Source of the DNA: Rickettsiales bacterium
Lineage (GTDB): Bacteria; Pseudomonadota; Alphaproteobacteria; Rickettsiales; SXRF01
DNA length: 33,867 nt
Direction: 5' to 3'
Assembly: GCA_005792635.1 (NCBI GenBank)
Contig: SXRF01000100.1
Span: 1 to 33,867 of the forward strand
Position 1 is the first letter of the stretch. Every line of letters begins with the position of its first letter. Below the pieces are notes generated by a model. That model worked only from the letters and a program-made list of their open reading frames with translations. It had not been told where the DNA came from and did no database searches. Made by a program: the position numbers and the translations under genes. This document shows positions 25,602 to 33,867 of this stretch, piece by piece.

Positions 25602-26882
25602 ATGCCAAAAATGTTTCCAAAATTTGAACGCACCATTGCCGCCCGTTATCTTCGCGCCCGCCGCGAGGAAGGTTTTATCTCGGTTATCGCGCTGTTTTCG
25701 CTGGTGGGTATTGCGCTTGGCGTTGCCACTTTGATTGTGGTTTTATCGGTGATGAACGGCGTGCGCGGCGAACTAATCAACAGCATCATCGGGCTGGAAG
25801 GACATGTAACAGTTTATTCCAATGAGCGCGGCGGAATTGCTGATTATGACAAATTAAGCACCGATTTATCGGGAATTGCTGGCGTAAAATACGCCATGCC
25901 CAAAATTGAAGGGCAGATTATGGCAAGCGCGAACGGCGTTAATACGGGCGCGATGGTCTCTGGTTTTCGGGCGGAGGATCTGGATAAAAAACCCTTGCTG
26001 GTGAAAAAAATTGACGCGGATTCGCTTGCGGCTTTTAAGCGCGGTGAGGGGGTGATAATCGGTGCGCGGATGGCGGATAAGCTGCGCCTGCGTGTGGGTG
26101 ATGATATAACGCTGATTTCGCCAGATGGTCGGGCGACGATTGCGGGCGTTGTGCCGAGGGTGAAGGCGTATCCTATTGTTGGCACATTTGAGGTCGGCAT
26201 GTTCGCTTATGACAGCGGCTTAATTCTCATGCCGTTTTCCGAGGCGCAGATTTATTTCAAGCTCCACGAAAATGACGCGGATAATGTTTCCGCGATTGAG
26301 GTTATAAGCGACAATCCAGACAATGCGCTAGACATTGCCCGCGAGGCTTCGCAGTTGCTTAATGCGGCTTATAATGGCGGTTATCGCCTTTATGATTGGA
26401 AAACCTCCAACAACCATATTTTTGAGGCGGTGTTGGTGCAGCGCAATGTGATGTTTTTAATTCTCATGCTGATTATTCTCGTTGCCTCGTTCAATATCAT
26501 TTCCAGCCTGATTATGCTGGTGCGCGAAAAAGGGCGCGATATTGCGATTTTGCGGACGATGGGCGCAAGTCGCGGCTCTATATCGCGGATATTTTTTATG
26601 TGTGGCGCAAGTGTCGGCGTTATGGGTGCGCTTATTGGCTTGTTTCTTGGGCTGCTGATTGCCTTTAACACCGAGAATATACAATCTTGGCTGGAAAGCA
26701 TGATGGGACATAAATTATTCCCCGCCGAGCTTTATTTCCTCTCGCATTTGCCGTCAAAGGTGGATCTGTCAGAGGTGGCGGGTGTGCTGGTTTTCTCGCT
26801 CGCTCTTTCCTTCCTCGCCACCATTTATCCCGCCCGCCGCGCCGCCAAGCTCAACCCAGCGGAGGCTTTACGATATGAGTAA
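25602..26882 (+). CDS. lolC: Lipoprotein-releasing ABC transporter permease (LolC/LolE family)
   Basis: FERTIAARYLRARREEGFISVIALFSLVGIALGVATLIVVLSVMNGVRGEL; IAILRTMGASRGSISRIFFMCG. ATG 25602 preferred over TTG 25593. Confidence 0.92.
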   Translation: MPKMFPKFERTIAARYLRARREEGFISVIALFSLVGIALGVATLIVVLSVMNGVRGELINSIIGLEGHVTVYSNERGGIADYDKLSTDLSGIAGVKYAMPKIEGQIMASANGVNTGAMVSGFRAEDLDKKPLLVKKIDADSLAAFKRGEGVIIGARMADKLRLRVGDDITLISPDGRATIAGVVPRVKAYPIVGTFEVGMFAYDSGLILMPFSEAQIYFKLHENDADNVSAIEVISDNPDNALDIAREASQLLNAAYNGGYRLYDWKTSNNHIFEAVLVQRNVMFLILMLIILVASFNIISSLIMLVREKGRDIAILRTMGASRGSISRIFFMCGASVGVMGALIGLFLGLLIAFNTENIQSWLESMMGHKLFPAELYFLSHLPSKVDLSEVAGVLVFSLALSFLATIYPARRAAKLNPAEALRYE

Positions 26883-26886
26883 GCAC

Positions 26887-26915
26887 GAGTTTGGAGTTTT
26901 GAGTGTGGAGTGTGG
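26887..26915. repeat. Degenerate tandem heptamers around TGGAGTT between lolC/E and lolD
   Basis: (C)GAGTT TGGAGTT TTGAGTG TGGAGTG TGG. Confidence 0.6.
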
Positions 26916-26942
26916 TGAAGCAATAATATTGGGGGTTATATT

Positions 26943-27620
26943 ATGACCAATTCCACACTTGAGCTAAAAAATATCACAAAAACCTACAGCCAAGCAGGTG
27001 AAAAGCTCGCGGTGCTTTCTGGCTTGAATTTAGAAGTGAAGGCTGGCGAGGTGGTGGCTTTGGTTGGGCAAAGTGGCTCTGGTAAAAGCACACTCCTCCA
27101 AATTGCGGGTTTGCTGGATAACCCGACCAGCGGCTCAGTTGCCATTCGCGGCGAAGATTTAAGCTCGGCAAGTGACAAAAAACGCACAATGGCGCGGCGG
27201 AAATATCTAGGTTTTATCTATCAATTTCATCATTTGCTGCCCGAATTTTCCGCGCTGGAAAATGTGGTTATGCCGCAAATGATTGCGGGAGTTTCGGAAA
27301 AAATGGCGCAGGAAACCGCGCGGGAATTGCTCGGGGAGCTTGGGCTTTCGTCGCGGATGAGCCATCGCCCAGCGCGGCTTTCTGGCGGTGAACAACAGCG
27401 CGTTGCCATCGCCCGCGCCCTTGCCAACTCGCCCGCCCTTGTGCTTGCCGACGAACCAACGGGGAATTTAGACCCCAAAACGGCGGGGGAAGTGTTCGAT
27501 ATGTTCATGCGACTAGCCCGCGAACGGGGGCAATCCGCCCTTGTTGCGACCCATAATCTCGAGTTGGCGGGGCGGATGGATAGAATTGTGCGGCTGGAAA
27601 ATGGGAAATTAAATTTCTAA
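26943..27620 (+). CDS. lolD: Lipoprotein-releasing ABC transporter ATP-binding protein
   Basis: 225 aa; Walker A GQSGSGKSTLL, LSGGEQQRVAIARAL, VLADEPTGNLD. Confidence 0.94.
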   Translation: MTNSTLELKNITKTYSQAGEKLAVLSGLNLEVKAGEVVALVGQSGSGKSTLLQIAGLLDNPTSGSVAIRGEDLSSASDKKRTMARRKYLGFIYQFHHLLPEFSALENVVMPQMIAGVSEKMAQETARELLGELGLSSRMSHRPARLSGGEQQRVAIARALANSPALVLADEPTGNLDPKTAGEVFDMFMRLARERGQSALVATHNLELAGRMDRIVRLENGKLNF

Positions 27621-27858
27621 AAATTGCGTTTTTGGGCGTTTTTTTATCCCAAAACACCCCGTTTTTTACTTTAAGTTCTCGTTGTAACCACTTGATATTT
27701 TTGAATTCACCTGTAAAAATACGGCTGATTTTTTTATTTTTTTTATTCTTGATAAATTTGTAATTTTTTTTCATTTTCACACTTCCAGAGCAATTTTATT
27801 CCCTGTATTATTGGAATATGCGCGATACAAAGATGACATTTCTTCGAAAATATGGAAA

Positions 27859-27876
27859 TTGTCATAAAACTGTCAT
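27859..27876 (+). promoter_or_regulatory. Putative Pho box
   Basis: TTGTCAT AAAA CTGTCAT, 17/18 to the E. coli consensus CTGTCATAWAWCTGTCAY; 45 bp upstream of the 27922 ATG. Confidence 0.6.
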
Positions 27877-27921
27877 CTTTCCCTTATTGCCCTAGATTTT
27901 GGCTTGTGTTAAAGTCAACTC

Positions 27922-28392
27922 ATGATTGAAGAAGCCACAGACGCGCCAAAAAAACAGGAGGAATTGTCTACTTTCAACAAAGTGGCAAATGTTTTGGCGT
28001 ATCCAATTTCTGCTGGTTTTGGCTATTATGCTTTCAATTATACTGTTAATAATCAATTGTTTGACCATTTGAAGAAAATGGATGCCACACCAACATTGCA
28101 ACAAAAAACGATTGATTTTAGAGCAGAGGTTAAAGCTTCTGCCTTTAAGGATTTACCAAACAGAATGAAAGCCTATCATGCTAGTTGGTCTGATACTTAT
28201 AAAACTCGCTTGGAAGAATTAGGGTTTGATTCAATAGGCAGTAAATTAAAAGGCATTCACCCAGATCAGCGTTCGGAGGCAGTGGTTCTTGCTTTCACCG
28301 CTGCGACTATTGCTCTTGGAGTTGGCTTAACTATTGCTAATGGCAATAGATTTTTTGATAATTTATTCCCTTCCAAAGAAAAATCGCGTTAG
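27922..28392 (+). CDS. Two-TM membrane protein of unknown function
   Basis: 156 aa; hydrophobic segments near VLAYPISAGFGYYAFNY and VVLAFTAATIALGVGLTIA; no family recognised. Confidence 0.72.
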   Translation: MIEEATDAPKKQEELSTFNKVANVLAYPISAGFGYYAFNYTVNNQLFDHLKKMDATPTLQQKTIDFRAEVKASAFKDLPNRMKAYHASWSDTYKTRLEELGFDSIGSKLKGIHPDQRSEAVVLAFTAATIALGVGLTIANGNRFFDNLFPSKEKSR

Positions 28393-28395
28393 CCG

Positions 28396-30003
28396 CTACA
28401 TCCCATTATAATTCGGGCCACCGCCGCCTTCTGGCGTTTTCCACACGATATTTTGCGTCGGGTCTTTTATGTCGCAAGTTTTGCAATGGACGCAGTTCTG
28501 CGCGTTGATATGCAGGGCGGGTTTTCCGTTTTCCTCCACAATTTCATAAACGCCTGCTGGGCAATATCTTTGCTCTGGCGCGTCATACTCCGCCAAATTC
28601 AGCGCAATGGGAACGCTGGCATCTTTAAGCGTTAAATGCGCTGGCTGGTCTTCCTCTTGGTTGGTGCTGGACAGGAAAACCGAGGACAAGCGGTCAAATG
28701 TCAACTTTCCGTCTGGCTTTGGATAGCTGATTTTTGTGCAAGCTTTTGCGGGTTTTAATTGCGTGTGATCAGGGTGGTGATGCAGCGTCCACGGGGCTTT
28801 GCCGCGGAATATAAATGTGTCAATCGCCGCATATAACAGCCCCGCCCATAAGCCATAGCGAAAGCTTGGGCGGATATTGCGGACAGCGCGAAGCTCGCTA
28901 TACACCCAGCTGTTTTTTAGCGCGTCATTATATTGGTGCAAGTCGTCGTCATTTCCGCTGTTAATCGCTGCGGCAACCGCCTCCGCCGCCAGCATGGCGG
29001 ATTTCATGGCGGTGTGCGTGCCTTTTACTTTCGGCACATTCATAAAACCCGCCGCTGCGCCAATCAGTGCGCCACCAGCAAAAGTGAGCTTCGGTATTGA
29101 CTGAAATCCACCCTCATTCAGTGCGCGTGCGCCATAAGAAATCCGCCGCGCTCCGTCAAAAATTGGCGCAATCGCTGGGTGGGTTTTGAATTTTTGGAAT
29201 TCTTCGTAAGGATTTAGATATGGGTTTTGATAATCCAGCCCAACGACAAAGCCAACTGCGATTTTATTATCCGCCGCGTGGTAAATAAACGAGCCGCCAT
29301 AAACGGAATTAGACACAGGAAAACCAACGCTGTGCTGCGTCCGTCCTAGCTTATGATTCTCGGGTTTTACTTCCCAGATTTCCTTGATGCCGATGCCGTA
29401 GGTCTGCGCGTCACATTCGGCGCGGAGGTTGAATTTTTCCATTAGTTGTTGCGACAGTGAGCCGCGGCAACCCTCGGCAAATAGCGTGTATTTCCCGCGG
29501 ATTTCCACGCCTTCTTGATAGGTGGATTTTTTCGCGCCGTCCTTGCCGATGCCAAATTCACCAGTAACCACGCCCGCTACTCGCTCATTTTCAATAATCA
29601 ATTTCGCGGCGGGAAAGCCAGAAAAAATCTCTACACCCAAGCTTTCCGCCTGCGTCGCCAGCCATTTGCAGAAATTGCCCAGCGAAATAATATAATTGCC
29701 GTGATTGTTCATTTGCGGCGGGGTAGGCAGGCGGATAGCGCGGGTTTTGGTGAGGAATAAAAAGCGATCCTCGGTCGCGGGCGTATCCAGCGGTGCGCCG
29801 CGCTCGCGCCAGTCAGGCAATAATTCATTCAGTGCGCGAGGCTCAAGAACACAGCCAGAAATGATATGTGCGCCAACTTCCGAGCCTTTTTCCAGAACGC
29901 AAACGCTCACATCTGGCGCGAGCTGTTTCAGGCGAATCGCCGCCGACAGCCCAGCCGCCCCCGCACCCACAATAACCACATCATAATTCATAACTTCGGT
30001 CAT
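28396..30003 (-). CDS. Electron transfer flavoprotein-ubiquinone oxidoreductase
   Basis: 535 aa; FAD-binding [36 protein letters not shown]-terminal 4Fe-4[34 protein letters not shown]. Confidence 0.96.
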   Translation of the reverse strand: MTEVMNYDVVIVGAGAAGLSAAIRLKQLAPDVSVCVLEKGSEVGAHIISGCVLEPRALNELLPDWRERGAPLDTPATEDRFLFLTKTRAIRLPTPPQMNNHGNYIISLGNFCKWLATQAESLGVEIFSGFPAAKLIIENERVAGVVTGEFGIGKDGAKKSTYQEGVEIRGKYTLFAEGCRGSLSQQLMEKFNLRAECDAQTYGIGIKEIWEVKPENHKLGRTQHSVGFPVSNSVYGGSFIYHAADNKIAVGFVVGLDYQNPYLNPYEEFQKFKTHPAIAPIFDGARRISYGARALNEGGFQSIPKLTFAGGALIGAAAGFMNVPKVKGTHTAMKSAMLAAEAVAAAINSGNDDDLHQYNDALKNSWVYSELRAVRNIRPSFRYGLWAGLLYAAIDTFIFRGKAPWTLHHHPDHTQLKPAKACTKISYPKPDGKLTFDRLSSVFLSSTNQEEDQPAHLTLKDASVPIALNLAEYDAPEQRYCPAGVYEIVEENGKPALHINAQNCVHCKTCDIKDPTQNIVWKTPEGGGGPNYNGM

Positions 30004-30052
30004 ATATTCTCACGCTTTACATTATTCAGCATTCCTATCATTATAGCCATCT

Positions 30053-30829
30053 ATGGATAATAAATCATTACTTAAATGGTATTTAGAAGCTGGGGTGGAC
30101 GAGGCGGTGGCGGATGAGCCATGCAACCAGTTGTCGGTTGTCAGTTATCAGTTGTCAGAAACAGCTATTCCCGAAGCCAGAACCCCGAAGCCCGAAGGCA
30201 AACTCCACCATTCACCGAGTGCGGCGATGGCAAAAGCTAGGGAAATGGCGGATGCAGCGCAGAATTTGGCGGATTTAGAGCTGGCTGTGCGCCAGTTTGA
30301 TGGTTGTGCGCTTAAGAAAACCGCGACCAAGACAGTGTTCGCCGATGGCAACCCGAATGCAAAAATTATGGTTATTGGTGAAGCCCCCGGAGCGCAAGAA
30401 GATGTGCAGGGTATCCCGTTTTGTGGGCAAAGTGGGCAGTTGTTGGATAAAATGCTCGCCGCAATTGGGCTTTCTCGAGCTGAAACAGTTTATATCAGCA
30501 ACACGATATTCTGGCGACCACCGGGAAATCGGCAGCCAAGCCCAGAGGAAACCGCGATTTGCCTGCCTTTCGTGGAAAAACATATTGCGCTAATCTCGCC
30601 AGACCTGCTTATTCTTTTTGGCGGCACGGCAACTAACACGCTGCTTAATAACGACCTTTCCATGTCGCGCCTGCGCGGAAAATTTTATGAATATTCCAAT
30701 ACTTACATAGAAAAACCAATAAAAACCGCGGTTTCCTATCACCCGTCTTATCTCCTGCGCCAACCACTCGCCAAAAAACAAGCGTGGCAGGATTTGCTGA
30801 TGGTTAAAGATTTTTTAAGCAAAAACTAA
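30053..30829 (+). CDS. Uracil-DNA glycosylase (family 4/5-like)
   Basis: 258 aa; IMVIGEAPGAQEDVQGIPFCGQSGQLLDKML, YISNTIFWRPPGNRQPSPEE, YHPSYLLRQP. Confidence 0.92.
   Translation: MDNKSLLKWYLEAGVDEAVADEPCNQLSVVSYQLSETAIPEARTPKPEGKLHHSPSAAMAKAREMADAAQNLADLELAVRQFDGCALKKTATKTVFADGNPNAKIMVIGEAPGAQEDVQGIPFCGQSGQLLDKMLAAIGLSRAETVYISNTIFWRPPGNRQPSPEETAICLPFVEKHIALISPDLLILFGGTATNTLLNNDLSMSRLRGKFYEYSNTYIEKPIKTAVSYHPSYLLRQPLAKKQAWQDLLMVKDFLSKN
30131..30158. repeat. Four tandem heptamers TTRTCRG inside the uracil-DNA glycosylase gene
   Basis: TTGTCGG TTGTCAG TTATCAG TTGTCAG; reverse complement of the kdsB heptamer family. Confidence 0.9.
30170..30197. repeat. Second tandem heptamer array (CCCGAAG-type) inside the same gene
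   Basis: CCCGAAG CCAGAAC CCCGAAG CCCGAAG. Confidence 0.85.
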
Positions 30830-30909
30830 TTTCTGTCATCAAATTGTAACAATTCTGTGCTATATTAAGGCATAGATTTATTAAGTTATGGACGACATGT
30901 GGAGATTAT

Positions 30910-31383
30910 ATGCAGATAAACGAAGATAAAATTAAAGAAATTCAGAAGTTTTTTAATCACAAAATACAAACTAACGAACATTTGTATGCTGGTGAGCCGC
31001 TGCTGGTGGTGGACGGCAAATTGGGTGAAAAAACAAAGCGCATGGTTAAGCTTTTTCAATATGATAATCTGTTGGATATAAACGGCAATATAAACCAAGA
31101 AACCCTTGATGCTCTTGATAGGAAGATGCAGAAAAAACCGATTATAGACATGGAAATTCTTGATGATGGCAGAACGCGAACCGTTATTCATTTTGCGCGT
31201 AATGATGGTAGAAGTGAACATACTATTCCAGAAAAAGAGCGTGTGAAAAACGCACAGAATGCCGTTGATAGCACTCCAAACATCCATACAATTATTGCAA
31301 AAGCATTTGAAGATGGAAGTCCAGTTAAAGAGCAAAATAGAACTGCTGGATTTACAATTAATGTCCCATACGGTGGCAGATAA
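30910..31383 (+). CDS. Hypothetical protein with possible peptidoglycan-binding-like N-terminal region
   Basis: 157 aa; LLVVDGKLGEKTKRMVKLFQYDNLLDINGNINQETLDALDRKM resembles PG_binding_1 repeats; no signal peptide seen. Confidence 0.55.
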   Translation: MQINEDKIKEIQKFFNHKIQTNEHLYAGEPLLVVDGKLGEKTKRMVKLFQYDNLLDINGNINQETLDALDRKMQKKPIIDMEILDDGRTRTVIHFARNDGRSEHTIPEKERVKNAQNAVDSTPNIHTIIAKAFEDGSPVKEQNRTAGFTINVPYGGR

Positions 31384-31386
31384 AAC

Positions 31387-32247
31387 CTACTTAAACACCA
31401 CCGTTTTTTTGCCGTTAAGAAGCACCCGCCGTTCAGTGTGATATTTGAGGGCGCGGGCGAGGGCGACGCACTCGGTGTCGCGCCCGATGGCGGCGAGATC
31501 CTCTGGCTGGTTGGTGTGGTCAACTCGCGCAACTTCTTGCTCAATAATTGGCCCTTCGTCGAGGTCTGTCGTCACATAATGGGCAGTTGCACCAATTAGT
31601 TTTACACCGCGGTCAAAGGCTTGCTGATATGGCTTCGCCCCCTTAAAGCTGGGCAGGAAGGAATGGTGAATATTTATCGCTTTTCCCTCGAGTTTTTTGC
31701 ATAATTCAGGCGATAAAATTTGCATATATCGCGCCAGAACCACCACATCAATCTTTTGCCTGCTCACTATTTCCAGCAATTTTTCTTCTTGCTGAGCTTT
31801 GTTTTGCGGCGTTACAGGCAGATAATAAAACGGAATATCATGCCATTTCGCCACTCGTTCTAGGTCGGTGTGATTAGAAATAATTGCGGGGATTTCAATA
31901 GCAAGCTGCCCCGTGGCGTGGCGATGGAGCAGGTCATTCAAGCAATGTCCAAATTTCGAAACCATGATTAATACGCGGCTTTTGCAAGACTTATCAGCGA
32001 TTTCCCATTGCATGGAGAATGGTTTTGCCACTTTTTCCGCAAATAATGATTTCATCGTTTCTATGGAAAATTTATCATTATCAACACTGAATTCAATGCG
32101 CAGGAAAAACCGCCCAGTGGACGCATCGCCAAACTGCGCGGACTCAATAATAAAGCCAAAATTTTCGGCAAGAAAGCCGCTAACCGCCGCCACAATACCG
32201 CGAATGTCAACGCAAGAGATAGTCAAAATATAGCGGTTTTTGGTCAT
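31387..32247 (-). CDS. purU: Formyltetrahydrofolate deformylase
   Basis: ACT-like N-terminal ILTISCVDIRGIVAAVSGFLAENF; NHTDLERVA, NIHHSFLPSFKGAKPYQQAFDRGVKLIGATAHYVTTDLDEGPIIEQE. Start at 32247 or 32262 is possible. Confidence 0.94.
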   Translation of the reverse strand: MTKNRYILTISCVDIRGIVAAVSGFLAENFGFIIESAQFGDASTGRFFLRIEFSVDNDKFSIETMKSLFAEKVAKPFSMQWEIADKSCKSRVLIMVSKFGHCLNDLLHRHATGQLAIEIPAIISNHTDLERVAKWHDIPFYYLPVTPQNKAQQEEKLLEIVSRQKIDVVVLARYMQILSPELCKKLEGKAINIHHSFLPSFKGAKPYQQAFDRGVKLIGATAHYVTTDLDEGPIIEQEVARVDHTNQPEDLAAIGRDTECVALARALKYHTERRVLLNGKKTVVFK

Positions 32248-32510
32248 TAGTAATGTGTCCACATTCGTAGTATTTTTACAATTTTTTCCTCTTCCAAGAC
32301 TTCATAAACCAGCCTATGCTGTGCATTAATGCGACGGGAATATGCTCCTGCCATATTGCCAGAAAGTTTTTCATAAGCAGGATAAGTTGCAAAAGGATTT
32401 TCTAATATTAAATCAACCAACATTTCTGCTTTTTCTTTCAAACCAGCGGAATAAAGATTTTTAGAATCTTTTTGCGCTTGCTTGCTAACTTTTAGAGAAT
32501 ATTTTACCAT
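32247..32510 (-). CDS. YoeB/Txe-family (RelE superfamily) mRNA interferase toxin
   Basis: 87 aa; LENPFATYPAYEKLSGNMAGAYSRRINAQHRLVYEVLEEEKIVKILRMWTHY (YoeB-type RRIxxxHRLVYEV, HY end). Confidence 0.9.
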   Translation of the reverse strand: MVKYSLKVSKQAQKDSKNLYSAGLKEKAEMLVDLILENPFATYPAYEKLSGNMAGAYSRRINAQHRLVYEVLEEEKIVKILRMWTHY

Positions 32511-32749
32511 TCTATTTTGTCGTCACATTCTTCAATTGGCGTGTTCATACCATCTATAATAGACTCAACCATATTGGGTATTGAAGATAGATAAATAGTT
32601 TCCTGAATAGAACGCCAATCTTCCTCAGAAACCATAACCGCGTTATTGCGCTTGCCAGTTATAAAAACAGGGTGATGAGTTTCGCTAACCTGATCCATCA
32701 GGCGGAATATATTGGCTCTGGCTTCACTCGCGGTTATGATAGTTTGCAT
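32504..32749 (-). CDS. YefM/Phd-family antitoxin
   Basis: MQTIITASEARANIFRLMDQVSETHHPVFITGKRNNAVMVSEEDWRSIQETIYLSS; 7-nt overlap with the toxin ORF. Confidence 0.9.
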   Translation of the reverse strand: MQTIITASEARANIFRLMDQVSETHHPVFITGKRNNAVMVSEEDWRSIQETIYLSSIPNMVESIIDGMNTPIEECDDKIEW

Positions 32750-32801
32750 ATTTTTCTCCCTATCCACTAACGGTACACAAAAGCGTACGCATTGTCAATC
32801 C

Positions 32802-33867
<1,066 letters not shown>

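Noticed and set aside
27630-27670. Terminator after lolD (GGGCGTTTTTTTATCCCAAAACACCCC)
   Set aside because: Stem is imperfect and I could not define a convincing hairpin by eye.
30128-30197. Tandem repeats as a CRISPR array
   Set aside because: Seven-bp units without spacers inside a coding sequence; no cas genes in the window.

Overview
This is a 33.9 kb chromosomal segment that looks alphaproteobacterial (MotE/DUF6468/FliM flagellar genes, EcfG-era small stress proteins, LolCDE). No CRISPR array, transposase or prophage was seen. Housekeeping genes recognised: dgt (5'-truncated by the window), ispG, hscB, ogt, leuA, patatin-like phospholipase, rsmA, kdsB, tRNA-Glu(TTC), Pif1/WYL helicase, tsaD, tRNA-Pro(GGG), phosphomannomutase, motE-DUF6468-fliM, lolC/E-lolD, ETF-QO, uracil-DNA glycosylase, purU, and guaB (5'-truncated by the window). 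A gene-poor accessory-like stretch (about 11.4-20.9 kb) encodes many small envelope/stress proteins (CsbD, SYLF, DUF3309, DUF883-like, DUF1328, glycine-zipper lipoprotein, other lipoproteins). It also holds an isolated DHp-only kinase fragment, a hybrid histidine kinase and an OmpR/KdpE-type regulator. Main hunt results: (1) five upstream regions in that stretch share an 11-bp-phased direct repeat, TTTAC/CTTAY-N6-CTTACRC, about 80-110 bp before the start codon, as expected for an OmpR/PhoB-family binding site; (2) a BrnT/BrnA toxin-antitoxin module lies between a 29-codon duplicated leuA 5' fragment and intact leuA, and all 11 nucleotide differences between the two leuA 5' copies are synonymous; (3) a YefM/YoeB-like module ends in a TAATG overlap with purU; (4) heptameric tandem repeats are embedded in-frame in kdsB and twice in the uracil-DNA glycosylase gene; (5) a near-consensus Pho box precedes an uncharacterised membrane protein gene; (6) dispersed GTCAT...ATGAC palindromic elements occur, one flanked by a 16-bp duplication of the fliM 3' end. 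All calls come from reading the sequence; no database search was run.
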